Origin: JAJPJE01 sp963848375
GTDB taxonomy: Bacteria > Acidobacteriota > Terriglobia > Terriglobales > Acidobacteriaceae
Length of the DNA: 64,000 nucleotides
Reading direction: 5' to 3'
Assembly (NCBI GenBank): GCA_963848375.1
Contig: CAWKDK010000005.1
Span: 120,492 to 184,491, forward strand
The notes under the pieces are model-generated. The model searched no databases, was not told the DNA's origin, and was given only the letters and a program-made list of their open reading frames with translations. This document shows, piece by piece, positions 1 through 7,375 of this stretch; the first letter of the stretch is position 1; every line of letters starts with the position of its first letter. A program made the position numbers and the translations under genes.

Positions 1-487
1 CACAATGCACGCAGGCGGCAAGGACGTGATCAGCGGGAATGCCGAAGTCTTTCACGCCTTCACGAACCACCCAATCGTTGGTGGATGATACTGCCCACAA
101 ATCACAACCCTGATCGGCGAGTGCGCGCGTGAGCACGAGCATCTCCGGAAAAATCGTTGGAGCTACGGCGACGGGAAAGTAACGGGCAACGGCGCGTTCG
201 AGCTCGGCAACTGAAAAGCCGGCGTGCACAGTAACCATCTCACCACACATGTCGTCTTCGCTGACTTCACCACGCTTATAGCTGGCGTAGCGATCGCGTA
301 GCCACTGGGCGGTGCGATCGTCGAGCAGATTGTTTTCGAGTTCCCAACGATAGAAGAGTTCTCCGGAATCGCTGTCCCAGAGAGTCCCGTCGCAATCGAA
401 AACAGCGAGGCTTGGACGGAGTTCGAGAACCGAGGAGATGAATTTGCGAGCGGATGCGGAGATAGAAGGTTTGATTTGAGTGCTCAT
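1..487 (-). CDS. HAD-superfamily phosphatase, C-terminus cut by window edge
   Basis: Reading on the minus strand from an ATG at 487, the protein runs off the left edge after about 162 residues, so it is partial. It shows HAD motif I (FDCDGTLWD) near residue 36 and a motif II-like SSTND segment near residue 140. The cap lies between them, as in SerB-like phosphatases. The Lys and acidic motifs III and IV would be beyond the edge. The family hydrolyses small phosphorylated metabolites such as phosphoserine; the substrate cannot be told from this part. It starts 12 bases downstream of the stop of the nucleotidyltransferase gene, so the two probably share a transcript. Confidence 0.8.
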   Translation of the reverse strand, partial: MSTQIKPSISASARKFISSVLELRPSLAVFDCDGTLWDSDSGELFYRWELENNLLDDRTAQWLRDRYASYKRGEVSEDDMCGEMVTVHAGFSVAELERAVARYFPVAVAPTIFPEMLVLTRALADQGCDLWAVSSTNDWVVREGVKDFGIPADHVLAACVHC

Positions 488-498
488 GATTCGGATAT

Positions 499-1122
499 TC
501 AGTGGGACAGGGAAGTGGCAGTGCCGAGCAGCTTCTGATAGTCCTCGGGTGTGTCGATGTTGGAGGCCACCAGTGGATCGTTGACGTCGACGTAGACGAG
601 GCGATCCTGATGCTGATGCTCGATTTCACGAGCGTTGGAAGTGGCGGGTGCGCTGAGAAATGCGCCAATCAATTCGCGAGTAAGAAAGATGGGATGGCCG
701 TGTTTGCCCTGAAATGATGGAATGAGCGCCCACGCGCCCTCGTTAATGCGCGGCAAGAACTGGTCGTGCAGGTAAGAAACAGTCGCGAGCTCCGGCGCTG
801 GGCGATCAACGAGGGTGAGAATGGCGGAATCACGCCCGCGATTCAGGATGTCCTGCAGCCCGACTTGAAGCGAGCTGAATTGGCCACGCTCGGGCTCTGG
901 ATTGACGACTAGGAATGCACCAAGAGAATCGACGGTCGGGCGAAGTTCTTCCGCATTGCTTCCAGCGACGACAATCACAAGATCGGAAAAGGGTGAGAGC
1001 GTCTGGATGGCGGAACTAAGAAACGATCCCTGCCGCCAGGGAAGGAGCGCCTTGGGACGACCCATTCGCGAGGACTGGCCGGCTGCAAGGATCACACCAC
1101 ACAGGCTAGGAGCGCGAACCAT
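499..1122 (-). CDS. MobA/MocA-like nucleotidyltransferase
   Basis: The 207-residue protein opens with the signature of NTP transferases, GVILAAGQSSRMGRPKALLP, where the Gly-rich loop and Lys bind the nucleotide. Length and sequence fit the NTP_transf_3 family, which includes MobA (molybdenum cofactor guanylyltransferase), MocA (cytidylyltransferase) and related enzymes of unknown substrate. A conserved acidic segment (TLVDRP) near residue 103 replaces the usual VDxP motif. It sits directly upstream of a HAD phosphatase with a 12-base gap. A molybdenum-cofactor role is possible, since a molybdopterin oxidoreductase lies 6 kb away, but the neighbours here do not show it. Confidence 0.8.
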   Translation of the reverse strand: MVRAPSLCGVILAAGQSSRMGRPKALLPWRQGSFLSSAIQTLSPFSDLVIVVAGSNAEELRPTVDSLGAFLVVNPEPERGQFSSLQVGLQDILNRGRDSAILTLVDRPAPELATVSYLHDQFLPRINEGAWALIPSFQGKHGHPIFLTRELIGAFLSAPATSNAREIEHQHQDRLVYVDVNDPLVASNIDTPEDYQKLLGTATSLSH

Positions 1123-1294
1123 GCAAAAACTGTAACAGAATGGCTCGACGTGCGGTATCCCGCTTATCGGCGCGAAGAAGACTTGCTGGTCGACAACTTC
1201 GATCTATGCAGCGGGTCTAAATAAAAAAGCCGAACGCAAGTGTGAAAAGTTAAATCTAAGTTAAGCACTTGATGTGTGGGAAATCCGGCCAGCC

Positions 1295-1961
1295 ATGAGT
1301 ACGAGTACCTGGAACGTTGAAGTCGATAGTCATAGATTCTTTCTCTGGGCTCAGATAGTTGATTGCCTTCCTGCTGATCGAATCTGCGCTGTGGAGCACG
1401 GGTCCAACCCAGAAGATGTTTTCGTTTGTGGGGATGCTGGCAATCCTTGGATTCACGGTGGTAAATCGGAACAGCCTGAGCGAACTGGGTTTGGGGAGAA
1501 GAGGGTTCCGAGGGGCGATGGTGGCCGTGCCAATCGCCGTGGTGGTGGCGGGCGGATTCATGGTTTTGGGCGCGTGGGCGGGTACGCTGCGCAGTTTGTT
1601 CGGAGCAGGGTCTGTATACCTGCATGCGTTCGGCTACGGGATCTGGTCGCTGGAACAGGAATTCATTCTCAATTCGTTCTTCTACCTGATCCTGGAAAAA
1701 CTGCTCGGGAATAACCATCGAACGGCACTGTGCGCAGCACTGCTGTTCTCCTTCGCACATATACCCAATCCAATTCTTGTTCCGGCCACGCTGGTTGGGG
1801 GACTGCTTTTTGTCGAGGCGTTCCGGAGGTGGCGGAATATTTATCCGCTAGGGATCGCGCACGCGCTGCTGGGACTGTCGCTTGCGCTCACGGTATCGGA
1901 CTCATGGATGCACCACATGCGAGTGGGCCTTTCTTTTCTGCGATTCCATGTGAATGGGTGA
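1295..1961 (+). CDS. CPBP-family intramembrane metalloprotease (apparent frameshift near 1358)
   Basis: The hydrophobic body carries the three CPBP/ABI motifs: EQEFILN (glutamates), FSFAH and GIAH, which coordinate the metal in these membrane proteases. The long frame opens only with a TTG at 1359 that directly follows a stop codon. A better N-terminus (MSTSTWNVEVDSHRFFLWAQ) lies in another frame from ATG 1295. Dropping one base around 1358-1361 joins them as ...AQIVIAFLLIESALW..., giving 221 residues with a complete first helix. The break may be a sequencing error; the alternative is a shorter protein from TTG 1359. The substrate is unknown. The tetR gene follows after 66 bases. Confidence 0.72.
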
Positions 1962-1979
1962 GATGAGCGACGGTTGCGG

Positions 1980-2009
1980 TTGACCGTGCTGCAGAGCAAG
2001 GCGTAGAAA
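1980..2009 (+). promoter_or_regulatory. Putative promoter of the tetR gene
   Basis: TTGACC at 1980-1985 and TAGAAA at 2004-2009 are separated by 18 bases. This is a plausible sigma-70-type pair just upstream of the TetR-family gene. The predicted start of transcription falls at about 2016, inside the palindrome at 2014-2025. Confidence 0.35.
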
Positions 2010-2013
2010 GTAA

Positions 2014-2025
2014 GTAAGTACTTAC
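2014..2025. promoter_or_regulatory. Perfect 12-bp palindrome, likely TetR operator
   Basis: The sequence GTAAGTACTTAC is its own reverse complement and ends two bases before the ATG of the TetR-family gene. Part of it is also a short direct repeat of AGTA units. Position over the expected transcription and translation start fits an autorepressor site. The assignment to this regulator is inference. Confidence 0.6.
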
Positions 2026-2027
2026 CT

Positions 2028-2630
2028 ATGGGACATCAGGCTCGACTTTCCTCGGGGGACCGCCGGCAACAGATTGTAGAAGTGGCGACACAGTTATTTG
2101 CGCGCCAGGGATACGAAGGGACGACTACGCGACAGATTGCCGAGGCTGCCGAGGTGAACGAGGCGATCATTTTCCGGCACTTTACGACCAAAGAGGATTT
2201 GTATTGGGCAGTGATTGAAGATCAGTGCCGAATGCGAGCGGGGAGAGAGAAGCTGGAGCAGGCGCTCGGATCGGGGCAGAACGACGAGCAAATATTCACT
2301 TCGATCGCCAGCGAGTTTCTAAGCCGGGATGCGACTCTGCCGCGATTGTTGCTGTTCAGCGCACTGGAGCGGCACGAGGTGTCGCAACGATTCTTCAAAG
2401 TGCACGTCGCGTCTTATTACGAAATTCTGGGCGACTACATCCGGCGACGAATTGAGGACGGTGCGTTCCGCGACGTGGATCCGATTCTGGCAGCGCGATC
2501 ATTCTTTGGCATGCTGGTCTATCACTTCCAAGTACAGGAACTGTTCGGGGCCAAGCACCTTCACGACATCGAACTGGAGCACGCGGTGAAGACGTTTGTG
2601 GGGATCTGGCTGAAGGGAATGCGGCCGTAA
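2028..2630 (+). CDS. TetR/AcrR-family transcriptional regulator
   Basis: A 200-residue protein with an N-terminal TetR helix-turn-helix at about residues 12-58 (IVEVATQLFARQGYEGTTTR, followed by IAEAAEVNEAIIFRHFTTKE). The C-terminal helical ligand-binding domain is of usual length. ATG 2028 is the first start after a palindrome that overlaps the leader, suggesting autoregulation. The ligand is unknown. The gene follows a CPBP protease gene in the same direction and faces an old yellow enzyme gene convergently; either could be a target. TetR proteins often control efflux or detoxification, but no pump is adjacent, so no target is assigned. Confidence 0.9.
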   Translation: MGHQARLSSGDRRQQIVEVATQLFARQGYEGTTTRQIAEAAEVNEAIIFRHFTTKEDLYWAVIEDQCRMRAGREKLEQALGSGQNDEQIFTSIASEFLSRDATLPRLLLFSALERHEVSQRFFKVHVASYYEILGDYIRRRIEDGAFRDVDPILAARSFFGMLVYHFQVQELFGAKHLHDIELEHAVKTFVGIWLKGMRP

Positions 2631-2756
2631 GCGGCAGCTCTGAGCATAGAGGGACGGGGTAGCTAGTAGCTGGTTGTGGGGAGGGCGCCCGCGTCACCTA
2701 CAACTGAATATCCATCACGCAACGTGTGCTCGTGATGACAAAAGCAAAGTCAAAAT

Positions 2757-2789
2757 CCCCACTCAAGCCAAAAGCAGGCTTGAATGGGG
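2757..2789 (-). terminator. Hairpin terminator downstream of the old yellow enzyme gene
   Basis: Thirteen bases at 2757-2769 pair with 2777-2789 with a single mismatch around a 7-base loop. On the minus strand the stem is followed by ATTTTGACTTTG, a T-rich tail, which suits termination of the gene ending at 2834. On the plus strand there is no T-tract. It may also be a copy of a dispersed hairpin repeat. Confidence 0.5.
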
Positions 2790-2833
2790 CACCCGTAAAC
2801 CAGTCCTGCACACGTCACCGTCCGCTATGCGCT

Positions 2834-3901
2834 TCAGTCGCGAGCGCGTTCGTATTGCGGCGGCCAGTTGATCTTATGATGGACGGCGCGTGCTGCGTGC
2901 AGAGGCCAATAGGGGTGGCGCAGGAACTCGCGCGCGAGCAGAACGGCGTCGGCCTGGCCGGTGCGGATAATGGTGTCCGCCTGTTGAGGCGAGGTGATCA
3001 TGCCAACGCTGCCGGTGGGGATTCCAGCGTCTCGGCGAATGCGCTCGGCAAATTGAGTTTGATATCCGGGACCGACCGGAATCACGGCGTTGGGAACTAG
3101 ACCTCCTGAGGAACAATCCACAAAATCAACTCCGAGTAGCTTGAGTTTGCGCGCAAGCTCGACCGACTGATCGAGGTCCCAGCCTCCTTCGACCCAATCG
3201 GTGCAGGAGATGCGGATGGCGAGCGGAAGAGAATCGGGCCAGACTTCACGGATCGCGGCTGCGACTTCACAGACGATTCTTATGCGATTTTCAAAGCTGC
3301 CGCCATATTGGTCGGTGCGCTGATTACTGAGCGGTGAGAGAAATTCGTGGAGAAGATAGCCGTGCGCTGCATGGATCTCCAGGATCTGAAAGCCGGCAGC
3401 GAGAGCACGTTGAGCAGCTTGCTTGAAAGCGGAGACGGTACGCTGGATTTCCGCAATGGTGAGCTGCTGGGGAGTTTGATAGGTGGGAGCGAAGGGAATT
3501 GGGCTGGGTGCGTAAATCGGGGACCATCCGCCATCAGCGGGGCTGAGCGGAGCACCGCCCTTCCAGGGAACATCAGTGCTGGCTTTGCGACCGGCGTGTG
3601 CGAGTTGCATACCTGCGATCGATCCCTGCGAGGTGATGAACTGAACGATTCGAGACAGGAAGTCGACGTGAGCGTCTTGCCAGATCCCGAGATCGGCGGC
3701 TGTGATGCGCCCTTCGGGCGTGACGGCGGTAGCTTCCGTGAATACAAGCCCGGCGCGAGCTACGGCGCGAGTTCCGAGGTGGACGAGGTGCCAGTCGTCG
3801 GCAAAGCCGTCTTTGCTGGAGTATTGGCACATGGGTGAGACGAAGACGCGATTGGGAAACTGAACGGAACGGAGAGGAAGGGGATCGAACAGGCTGGCCA
3901 T
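2834..3901 (-). CDS. namA: NADH:flavin oxidoreductase, YqjM/NamA-type old yellow enzyme
   Basis: The 355-residue protein has the size of the YqjM subclass of old yellow enzymes. It carries SPMCQYSS near residue 22 with the active-site Cys typical of this subclass, the HAAH pair near residue 178 that binds the substrate oxygen, and the family signature RTDQYGGSFENR. These FMN enzymes reduce activated C=C bonds of enals, enones and nitro compounds with NADPH in the cytoplasm. The gene stands alone on the minus strand, convergent with tetR and followed by a hairpin with a T-rich tail. The N-terminus MASLFDPLPLRSVQFPNR matches the family start. Confidence 0.93.
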   Translation of the reverse strand: MASLFDPLPLRSVQFPNRVFVSPMCQYSSKDGFADDWHLVHLGTRAVARAGLVFTEATAVTPEGRITAADLGIWQDAHVDFLSRIVQFITSQGSIAGMQLAHAGRKASTDVPWKGGAPLSPADGGWSPIYAPSPIPFAPTYQTPQQLTIAEIQRTVSAFKQAAQRALAAGFQILEIHAAHGYLLHEFLSPLSNQRTDQYGGSFENRIRIVCEVAAAIREVWPDSLPLAIRISCTDWVEGGWDLDQSVELARKLKLLGVDFVDCSSGGLVPNAVIPVGPGYQTQFAERIRRDAGIPTGSVGMITSPQQADTIIRTGQADAVLLAREFLRHPYWPLHAARAVHHKINWPPQYERARD

Positions 3902-4087
3902 GAGTTTCGTCGTTGCAGCGCTCTTAGTCTATCGCACGGGCGGCAGAAGACAATTTTGCAAGCAGAGTAGATGAAAAGAGGTGGAAATCGGGATCAGAGT
4001 TGCTGGAGTTTGATGACGTGCGGATGTATTTTGATCAGCTTTTTCAATCGTTTGGAAATTTCCTGTGATTTGGATGACTGGGCCCGA

Positions 4088-4116
4088 TTGCCGCATTCGA
4101 TAAAGTGGGGTAATTT
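4088..4116 (+). promoter_or_regulatory. Possible promoter for the gene at 4147
   Basis: TTGCCG at 4088-4093 and TAATTT at 4111-4116 are 17 bases apart in the 245-base divergent spacer between the old yellow enzyme gene and the gene at 4147. The -10 match is weak. Confidence 0.25.
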
Positions 4117-4146
4117 AATGAAGGCTTGCGTGACTGGGGTGCGCAT

Positions 4147-4587
4147 ATGCCCGTCCTTTTCCTAACTCTCGCTGCGCTGATTTTTTTCATCCTGGTAGTT
4201 ACGGCCCTCGCTATTGCCCAGATGGCGGAAAGACGGGAGTCGCGACGCCTGTCGCTGTATATTCCTGGCCGGCCGTTCTGTGTCATTTGCGTTGCCCAGG
4301 CTTTCGAGGAGGACTCGGCGATTTTGTGGGAGACGCAGGTTCCGGCGCTGCAGTCGATCTGTTCCGGAGGGGGGCGCGGAGTAACGGTGGATCGAGTACG
4401 CCGCGCGTATAACGAGTCTTCGAAACGATATCCCGAACTCTACGACGGAACGAGCTTCGAACACTGGCTGCGATTCCTGGCGGATGCGGAATTGATTGGC
4501 ATCACTGATGACAGGATTTCGATTACGCCGCAAGGAAGACAGTTCTTGAAGTATCGGATCATTCCGAAGCCAGCAGTAGCGGCGTGA
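4147..4587 (+). CDS. Unknown membrane-anchored protein with winged-helix-like C-terminus
   Basis: I do not recognise this 146-residue protein as a named family. A single hydrophobic helix occupies about residues 2-24 and is followed by basic residues (AERRESRR), so the bulk is probably cytoplasmic. The C-terminal half (FEHWLRFLADAELIGITDDR followed by ISITPQGRQFLKYRI) resembles the last helix and wing of winged-helix modules, where TPQGRQFL is a common ending. ATG 4147 is preferred over TTG 4126 because GGGG lies about 7 bases upstream and the hydrophobic helix starts at once. It is followed by a hairpin repeat and then by a nuclease-like gene. Function unknown. Confidence 0.6.
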   Translation: MPVLFLTLAALIFFILVVTALAIAQMAERRESRRLSLYIPGRPFCVICVAQAFEEDSAILWETQVPALQSICSGGGRGVTVDRVRRAYNESSKRYPELYDGTSFEHWLRFLADAELIGITDDRISITPQGRQFLKYRIIPKPAVAA

Positions 4588-4596
4588 TGGCTTTGC

Positions 4597-4620
4597 CAGC
4601 CGAGGTCGGCTGCCCCACGC
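4597..4620. repeat. 24-bp hairpin repeat, copy 1
   Basis: This 24-base segment is identical to 8089-8112. It holds a 7-base inverted repeat (CAGCCGA and TCGGCTG) around GG, followed by CCCCACGC. It starts 9 bases after a stop codon, so it may act at transcript 3' ends. Confidence 0.7.
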
Positions 4621-4672
4621 GAGCGACGCAGATCTAATCCTTGCCTCCCGTAACAAGCGATAAAATTCTGGC

Positions 4673-5524
4673 GTGGCGAGTGGAGCTATTTCGGCCGCGC
4701 TATTGCGGCGTGAGTTGAGTGCGCGCAGCGAAGCGTTCGCACGGAAACACAATCTGCAATATCAGCTGAGTTATGGCGAAGCTCCGACGGTGGTGTTTCA
4801 TCCCGGAGCCGATGGCCACGGCAATTTCCTACCTGAAACCTTCCAGGCAATTCAGAACAATGCGGCATGGTCGCGGCGTCTGAAGAAGACGCACACTGCC
4901 GGACGGACATCGTTGCCGAAACTGTGGGATCACCGCTGGTGCGAACTGGATACGTGTAACAGCTCCGACGCGCTGCTGATGAATGTGTTTTGTCATCCCG
5001 AGACATTCGCGGATGGGCGGGTGGCGGGGATGCTGGGAATCGATGCAAACGTGCGGCCGGAATTTGGGGTGCGAGCGCGAGTGCCGATGAAGGAAGACCG
5101 GAGCGATCGGACCGAGGTCGACATGGTGCTTGGAAACTTGCTGGTGGAAGCGAAGCTGACGGAAAGCGATTTCCAGACGGCGTCGAAAGAACTGATGGAA
5201 CGGTACACGGAGTTCGCTCGCGTGTTCGCCCGTCGAGAACTTCCGCGGCGCAATGGAAAATATGAGGGATATCAGTTGATCCGCAATGTGCTGGCCGCGC
5301 AGGCGGAGGGAGCGTCGTTCTGTTTGCTGGCAGATGCCAGGCGTCCTGATCTACGTGAGCAGTGGTTTGCGGTGATGCGCTGCGTACGTGTTGCAGAGTT
5401 GCGGACGCGATGCAAGATGCTTACCTGGCAGGAACTGGCGGAAGTCCTGCCGGAGCGGTTGCAAGATTTTCTAGGAGAAAAGTACGGAATTGGTCCCTCT
5501 GTGTTTGCTGCGGAAGCCGATTGA
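4673..5524 (+). CDS. PD-(D/E)XK nuclease-like protein
   Basis: The 283-residue protein has a convincing PD-(D/E)XK core: E148 and D150 in RTEVDMVLG, then E159 and K161 in LLVEAKLTE on the next strand, followed by helices with YQLIRN near residue 200. This metal-binding arrangement is typical of restriction-type and DNA-repair nucleases; the overall layout recalls the PGN_0703 type of putative restriction endonucleases, which is a guess from memory. The start is GTG 4673 with a poor ribosome-binding site. No methyltransferase or specificity gene is adjacent, so a restriction role is not supported by context. The flanking genes are a membrane/winged-helix-like protein and a DUF4337 protein. Confidence 0.65.
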   Translation: MASGAISAALLRRELSARSEAFARKHNLQYQLSYGEAPTVVFHPGADGHGNFLPETFQAIQNNAAWSRRLKKTHTAGRTSLPKLWDHRWCELDTCNSSDALLMNVFCHPETFADGRVAGMLGIDANVRPEFGVRARVPMKEDRSDRTEVDMVLGNLLVEAKLTESDFQTASKELMERYTEFARVFARRELPRRNGKYEGYQLIRNVLAAQAEGASFCLLADARRPDLREQWFAVMRCVRVAELRTRCKMLTWQELAEVLPERLQDFLGEKYGIGPSVFAAEAD

Positions 5525-5555
5525 AAACATATCTTCAGCGGGGTGGGACTCTGGT

Positions 5556-5583
5556 TTGACAGTGTGAGCTGCTGTGTTACTCT
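5556..5583 (+). promoter_or_regulatory. Putative promoter of the DUF4337 gene
   Basis: A perfect TTGACA at 5556-5561 is followed after 16 bases by TACTCT at 5578-5583. It lies between the nuclease-like gene and the DUF4337 gene, so the latter probably has its own promoter. The -10 match is weak. Confidence 0.35.
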
Positions 5584-5622
5584 TCGGCCACACTCTCCAA
5601 AAACTTACCGGGACCGATACGA

Positions 5623-6141
5623 ATGGAAACGCAAGAGATCGAAGAAAAAATAGAAGAGGCCAGGGAATCTGCAGATAAGCGGATTGGACTGACGATGGCG
5701 ATCGTGGCCGTACTGCTGGCGTTGGCGACGATGCTGGGGCACCGCACGCATACGGAAGAAGTGCTGATTCAAACGAAAGCTGCCGATCAGTGGGCTTACT
5801 TCCAGGCGAAGAATACGCGCTCATCGATGCACGCAGATTTTGCGGAGCTGGTGACGGCGATTCCGGGCAATGAAAAGCTGAGCGAGAAGTTCCGCGCGCA
5901 TTCGGAAGAGCAGAAGAGCAGCGGAGAAGAGATCAAGGCGAAGGCCGAGGAACTGGAAAAAGAGACGGCTCAGACGTCGCGACGAGCGGGCCAATATGAC
6001 ACCGCGGAGATATTTCTGGAGATCGCGATCGTGCTTAGCTCGATCTGCCTGCTGACGGGACTACGTGTGTTCTGGGCAGTGTCGTTCGTGAGCAGCCTGG
6101 TGGGAGTGGGGTTCCTGGTGTTCGGGCTGATAATGCGGTAG
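5623..6141 (+). CDS. DUF4337-type membrane protein
   Basis: The 172-residue protein has a charged N-terminal helix, a membrane segment at about residues 24-44 (LTMAIVAVLLALATMLGH), a central charged alpha-helical region rich in Glu and Lys (about 45-125), and two closely spaced C-terminal hydrophobic segments (about 130-172). This layout and the phrase QWAYFQAKNTRSS match DUF4337, a widespread family of unknown function. It is probably an inner-membrane protein with a helical domain on one side. A TTGACA box upstream suggests separate transcription. Nothing in the sequence shows what it does. Confidence 0.75.
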   Translation: METQEIEEKIEEARESADKRIGLTMAIVAVLLALATMLGHRTHTEEVLIQTKAADQWAYFQAKNTRSSMHADFAELVTAIPGNEKLSEKFRAHSEEQKSSGEEIKAKAEELEKETAQTSRRAGQYDTAEIFLEIAIVLSSICLLTGLRVFWAVSFVSSLVGVGFLVFGLIMR

Positions 6142-6193
6142 GGCCGAATGCTGAGGTCATAGCTTCAAGAGGATGCTCGCGTCGGCGCTTTAG

Positions 6194-6216
6194 GTCTGAC
6201 CAAATGCTGGTCAGAC
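6194..6216. other. Strong 9-bp hairpin between convergent genes
   Basis: GTCTGACCA pairs perfectly with TGGTCAGAC around a 5-base loop. It lies between the 3' ends of the DUF4337 gene and the ROK kinase gene. No T-tract follows on either strand, so it is either a transcript-end stabiliser or part of a dispersed repeat, not a classic terminator. Confidence 0.5.
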
Positions 6217-6233
6217 GCGCCGGTCGCTCGCAC

Positions 6234-6275
6234 AGATCCTTCGCTCGCGATAAAGCTGCTCGCTCGAGGATGACA
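6234..6275. repeat. Dispersed AGATC...CTCGCTCGA...ATGACA repeat, copy 1
   Basis: This 42-base stretch resembles 28885-28929. Both begin AGATC, contain TCG-rich text, and end with CTCGCTCGA followed by RRATGACA. Both lie in non-coding spacers near the 3' ends of minus-strand genes. It looks like a small interspersed repeat family. Confidence 0.5.
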
Positions 6276-6286
6276 TGAGGTTGTAG

Positions 6287-7270
6287 CTAAACCGCGACGG
6301 GTTTGGGCAGGCTGAGGCAGAGAGCAGCGCCGCCAGCGACGCCGGCATCGTGGCCGTATTTGGCGTGGACGAGGGGGATTTCTGAAGCGCGTTGGTTGAT
6401 TGCCCACTTCGGAAATTCCTTTTCGATGTGAGAAAACCAATCTTTCATCAGATCGGTGAGGCCGCCGCCAAAGACCATTACTTCTGGCTCGAGTATGTCG
6501 ACGATGTTGCCGATCCACGCGGCGAGCATGTCGGCGGTTTCTTCGAGGATTTCAGTGGCAAGCGGATCGCCTTGCTTCCACGCATTCCCCACGATCTCGG
6601 CGGTGATGTTATCGGCCTTGCCGTCCGCTAATTCGAGCAGGCGAGCACCAGCGGTTCCGGCGGTTACTGCTTTTTCACGTGCGCGACGCGCGACCGCTCT
6701 TCCTGACGCAAGTACTTCGATGCATCCAGGCTTTCCGCAACCGCAGACGTAGCGGCTACGATAGTCGATGGTCATATGACCGCCTTCAGCGGCAGCGCCC
6801 GTACGACCATGGAAGATCTTTCCATCGAGAACAATCCCCGTGCCAATGCCAGTCCCCAGCGTGGCGTAAAAGACATTCGAATAACCGCGGCCTGCACCCC
6901 AGATGGCCTCGGCAAGGGCGGCTCCATTGGCGTCGTTATCGAGAACGACCTGCGGTCCGTAATGCTTCTGAACTTCTTCGACCAAGGGATAGTTGCGCCA
7001 GCAAGGATTGTTCGGTGGATTGATGATCAGACCACACTTCGGATCCAGAGGGCCGGGGGCGATGAGGCCGATACCCTGGATGCTGGCGTCACGCTGGAAG
7101 GCGAGTGCATCGTCGATAGCCTGGCGAACAGCGGAGAGACCTTCTGCAGCGCTGCCTTTGGAATTCATGGGATTGCGGGTCTTGAATACGATCTCGCCTT
7201 GTGAATCCACGAGGCCGGCAGCGACCTTAGTGCCGCCGATATCCACACCCATTAGAAAGCTGTCCGACAT
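6287..7270 (-). CDS. ROK-family sugar kinase (glucokinase-like)
   Basis: A 327-residue cytoplasmic kinase. It has the N-terminal phosphate-binding motif MGVDIGGTKVAAGLVD, the catalytic-Asp motif LDNDANGAALAE near residue 105, and the ROK zinc motif CGCGKPGCIE near residue 177, preceded by EGGHMTID, which contributes the zinc His. The family phosphorylates glucose, N-acetylglucosamine, N-acetylmannosamine or similar sugars; the exact sugar is not decided here. ATG 7270 is preferred to the GTG at 7288, because AGGGAG lies 3-9 bases upstream of it. A promoter and a CG-centred palindrome upstream suggest control by a LacI-type repressor encoded elsewhere. Confidence 0.9.
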   Translation of the reverse strand: MSDSFLMGVDIGGTKVAAGLVDSQGEIVFKTRNPMNSKGSAAEGLSAVRQAIDDALAFQRDASIQGIGLIAPGPLDPKCGLIINPPNNPCWRNYPLVEEVQKHYGPQVVLDNDANGAALAEAIWGAGRGYSNVFYATLGTGIGTGIVLDGKIFHGRTGAAAEGGHMTIDYRSRYVCGCGKPGCIEVLASGRAVARRAREKAVTAGTAGARLLELADGKADNITAEIVGNAWKQGDPLATEILEETADMLAAWIGNIVDILEPEVMVFGGGLTDLMKDWFSHIEKEFPKWAINQRASEIPLVHAKYGHDAGVAGGAALCLSLPKPVAV

Positions 7271-7325
7271 GGGATCTCCCTGAAGCACGCAACTCTGAGG
7301 CCGAGGCTACATACCTATAACGAGG

Positions 7326-7355
7326 AATATAAAAGTTTTCGTCCGTGTGTGGCAA
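7326..7355 (-). promoter_or_regulatory. Putative rok promoter
   Basis: On the minus strand TTGCCA (7350-7355) and TATATT (7326-7331) are 18 bases apart, about 55 bases upstream of the kinase ATG. The palindrome at 7360-7375 lies directly upstream of the -35 box. Confidence 0.45.
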
Positions 7356-7359
7356 CTAA

Positions 7360-7375
7360 ATTTAAACGTTTAAAT
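7360..7375. promoter_or_regulatory. Perfect 16-bp palindrome, LacI-type operator candidate
   Basis: ATTTAAACGTTTAAAT is self-complementary over 16 bases with a central CG. A central CG flanked by AA and TT is typical of LacI/GalR-family operators. It sits in the spacer between the divergent ROK kinase and oxidoreductase genes, next to the kinase -35 box. No LacI gene is in the window. Confidence 0.55.
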
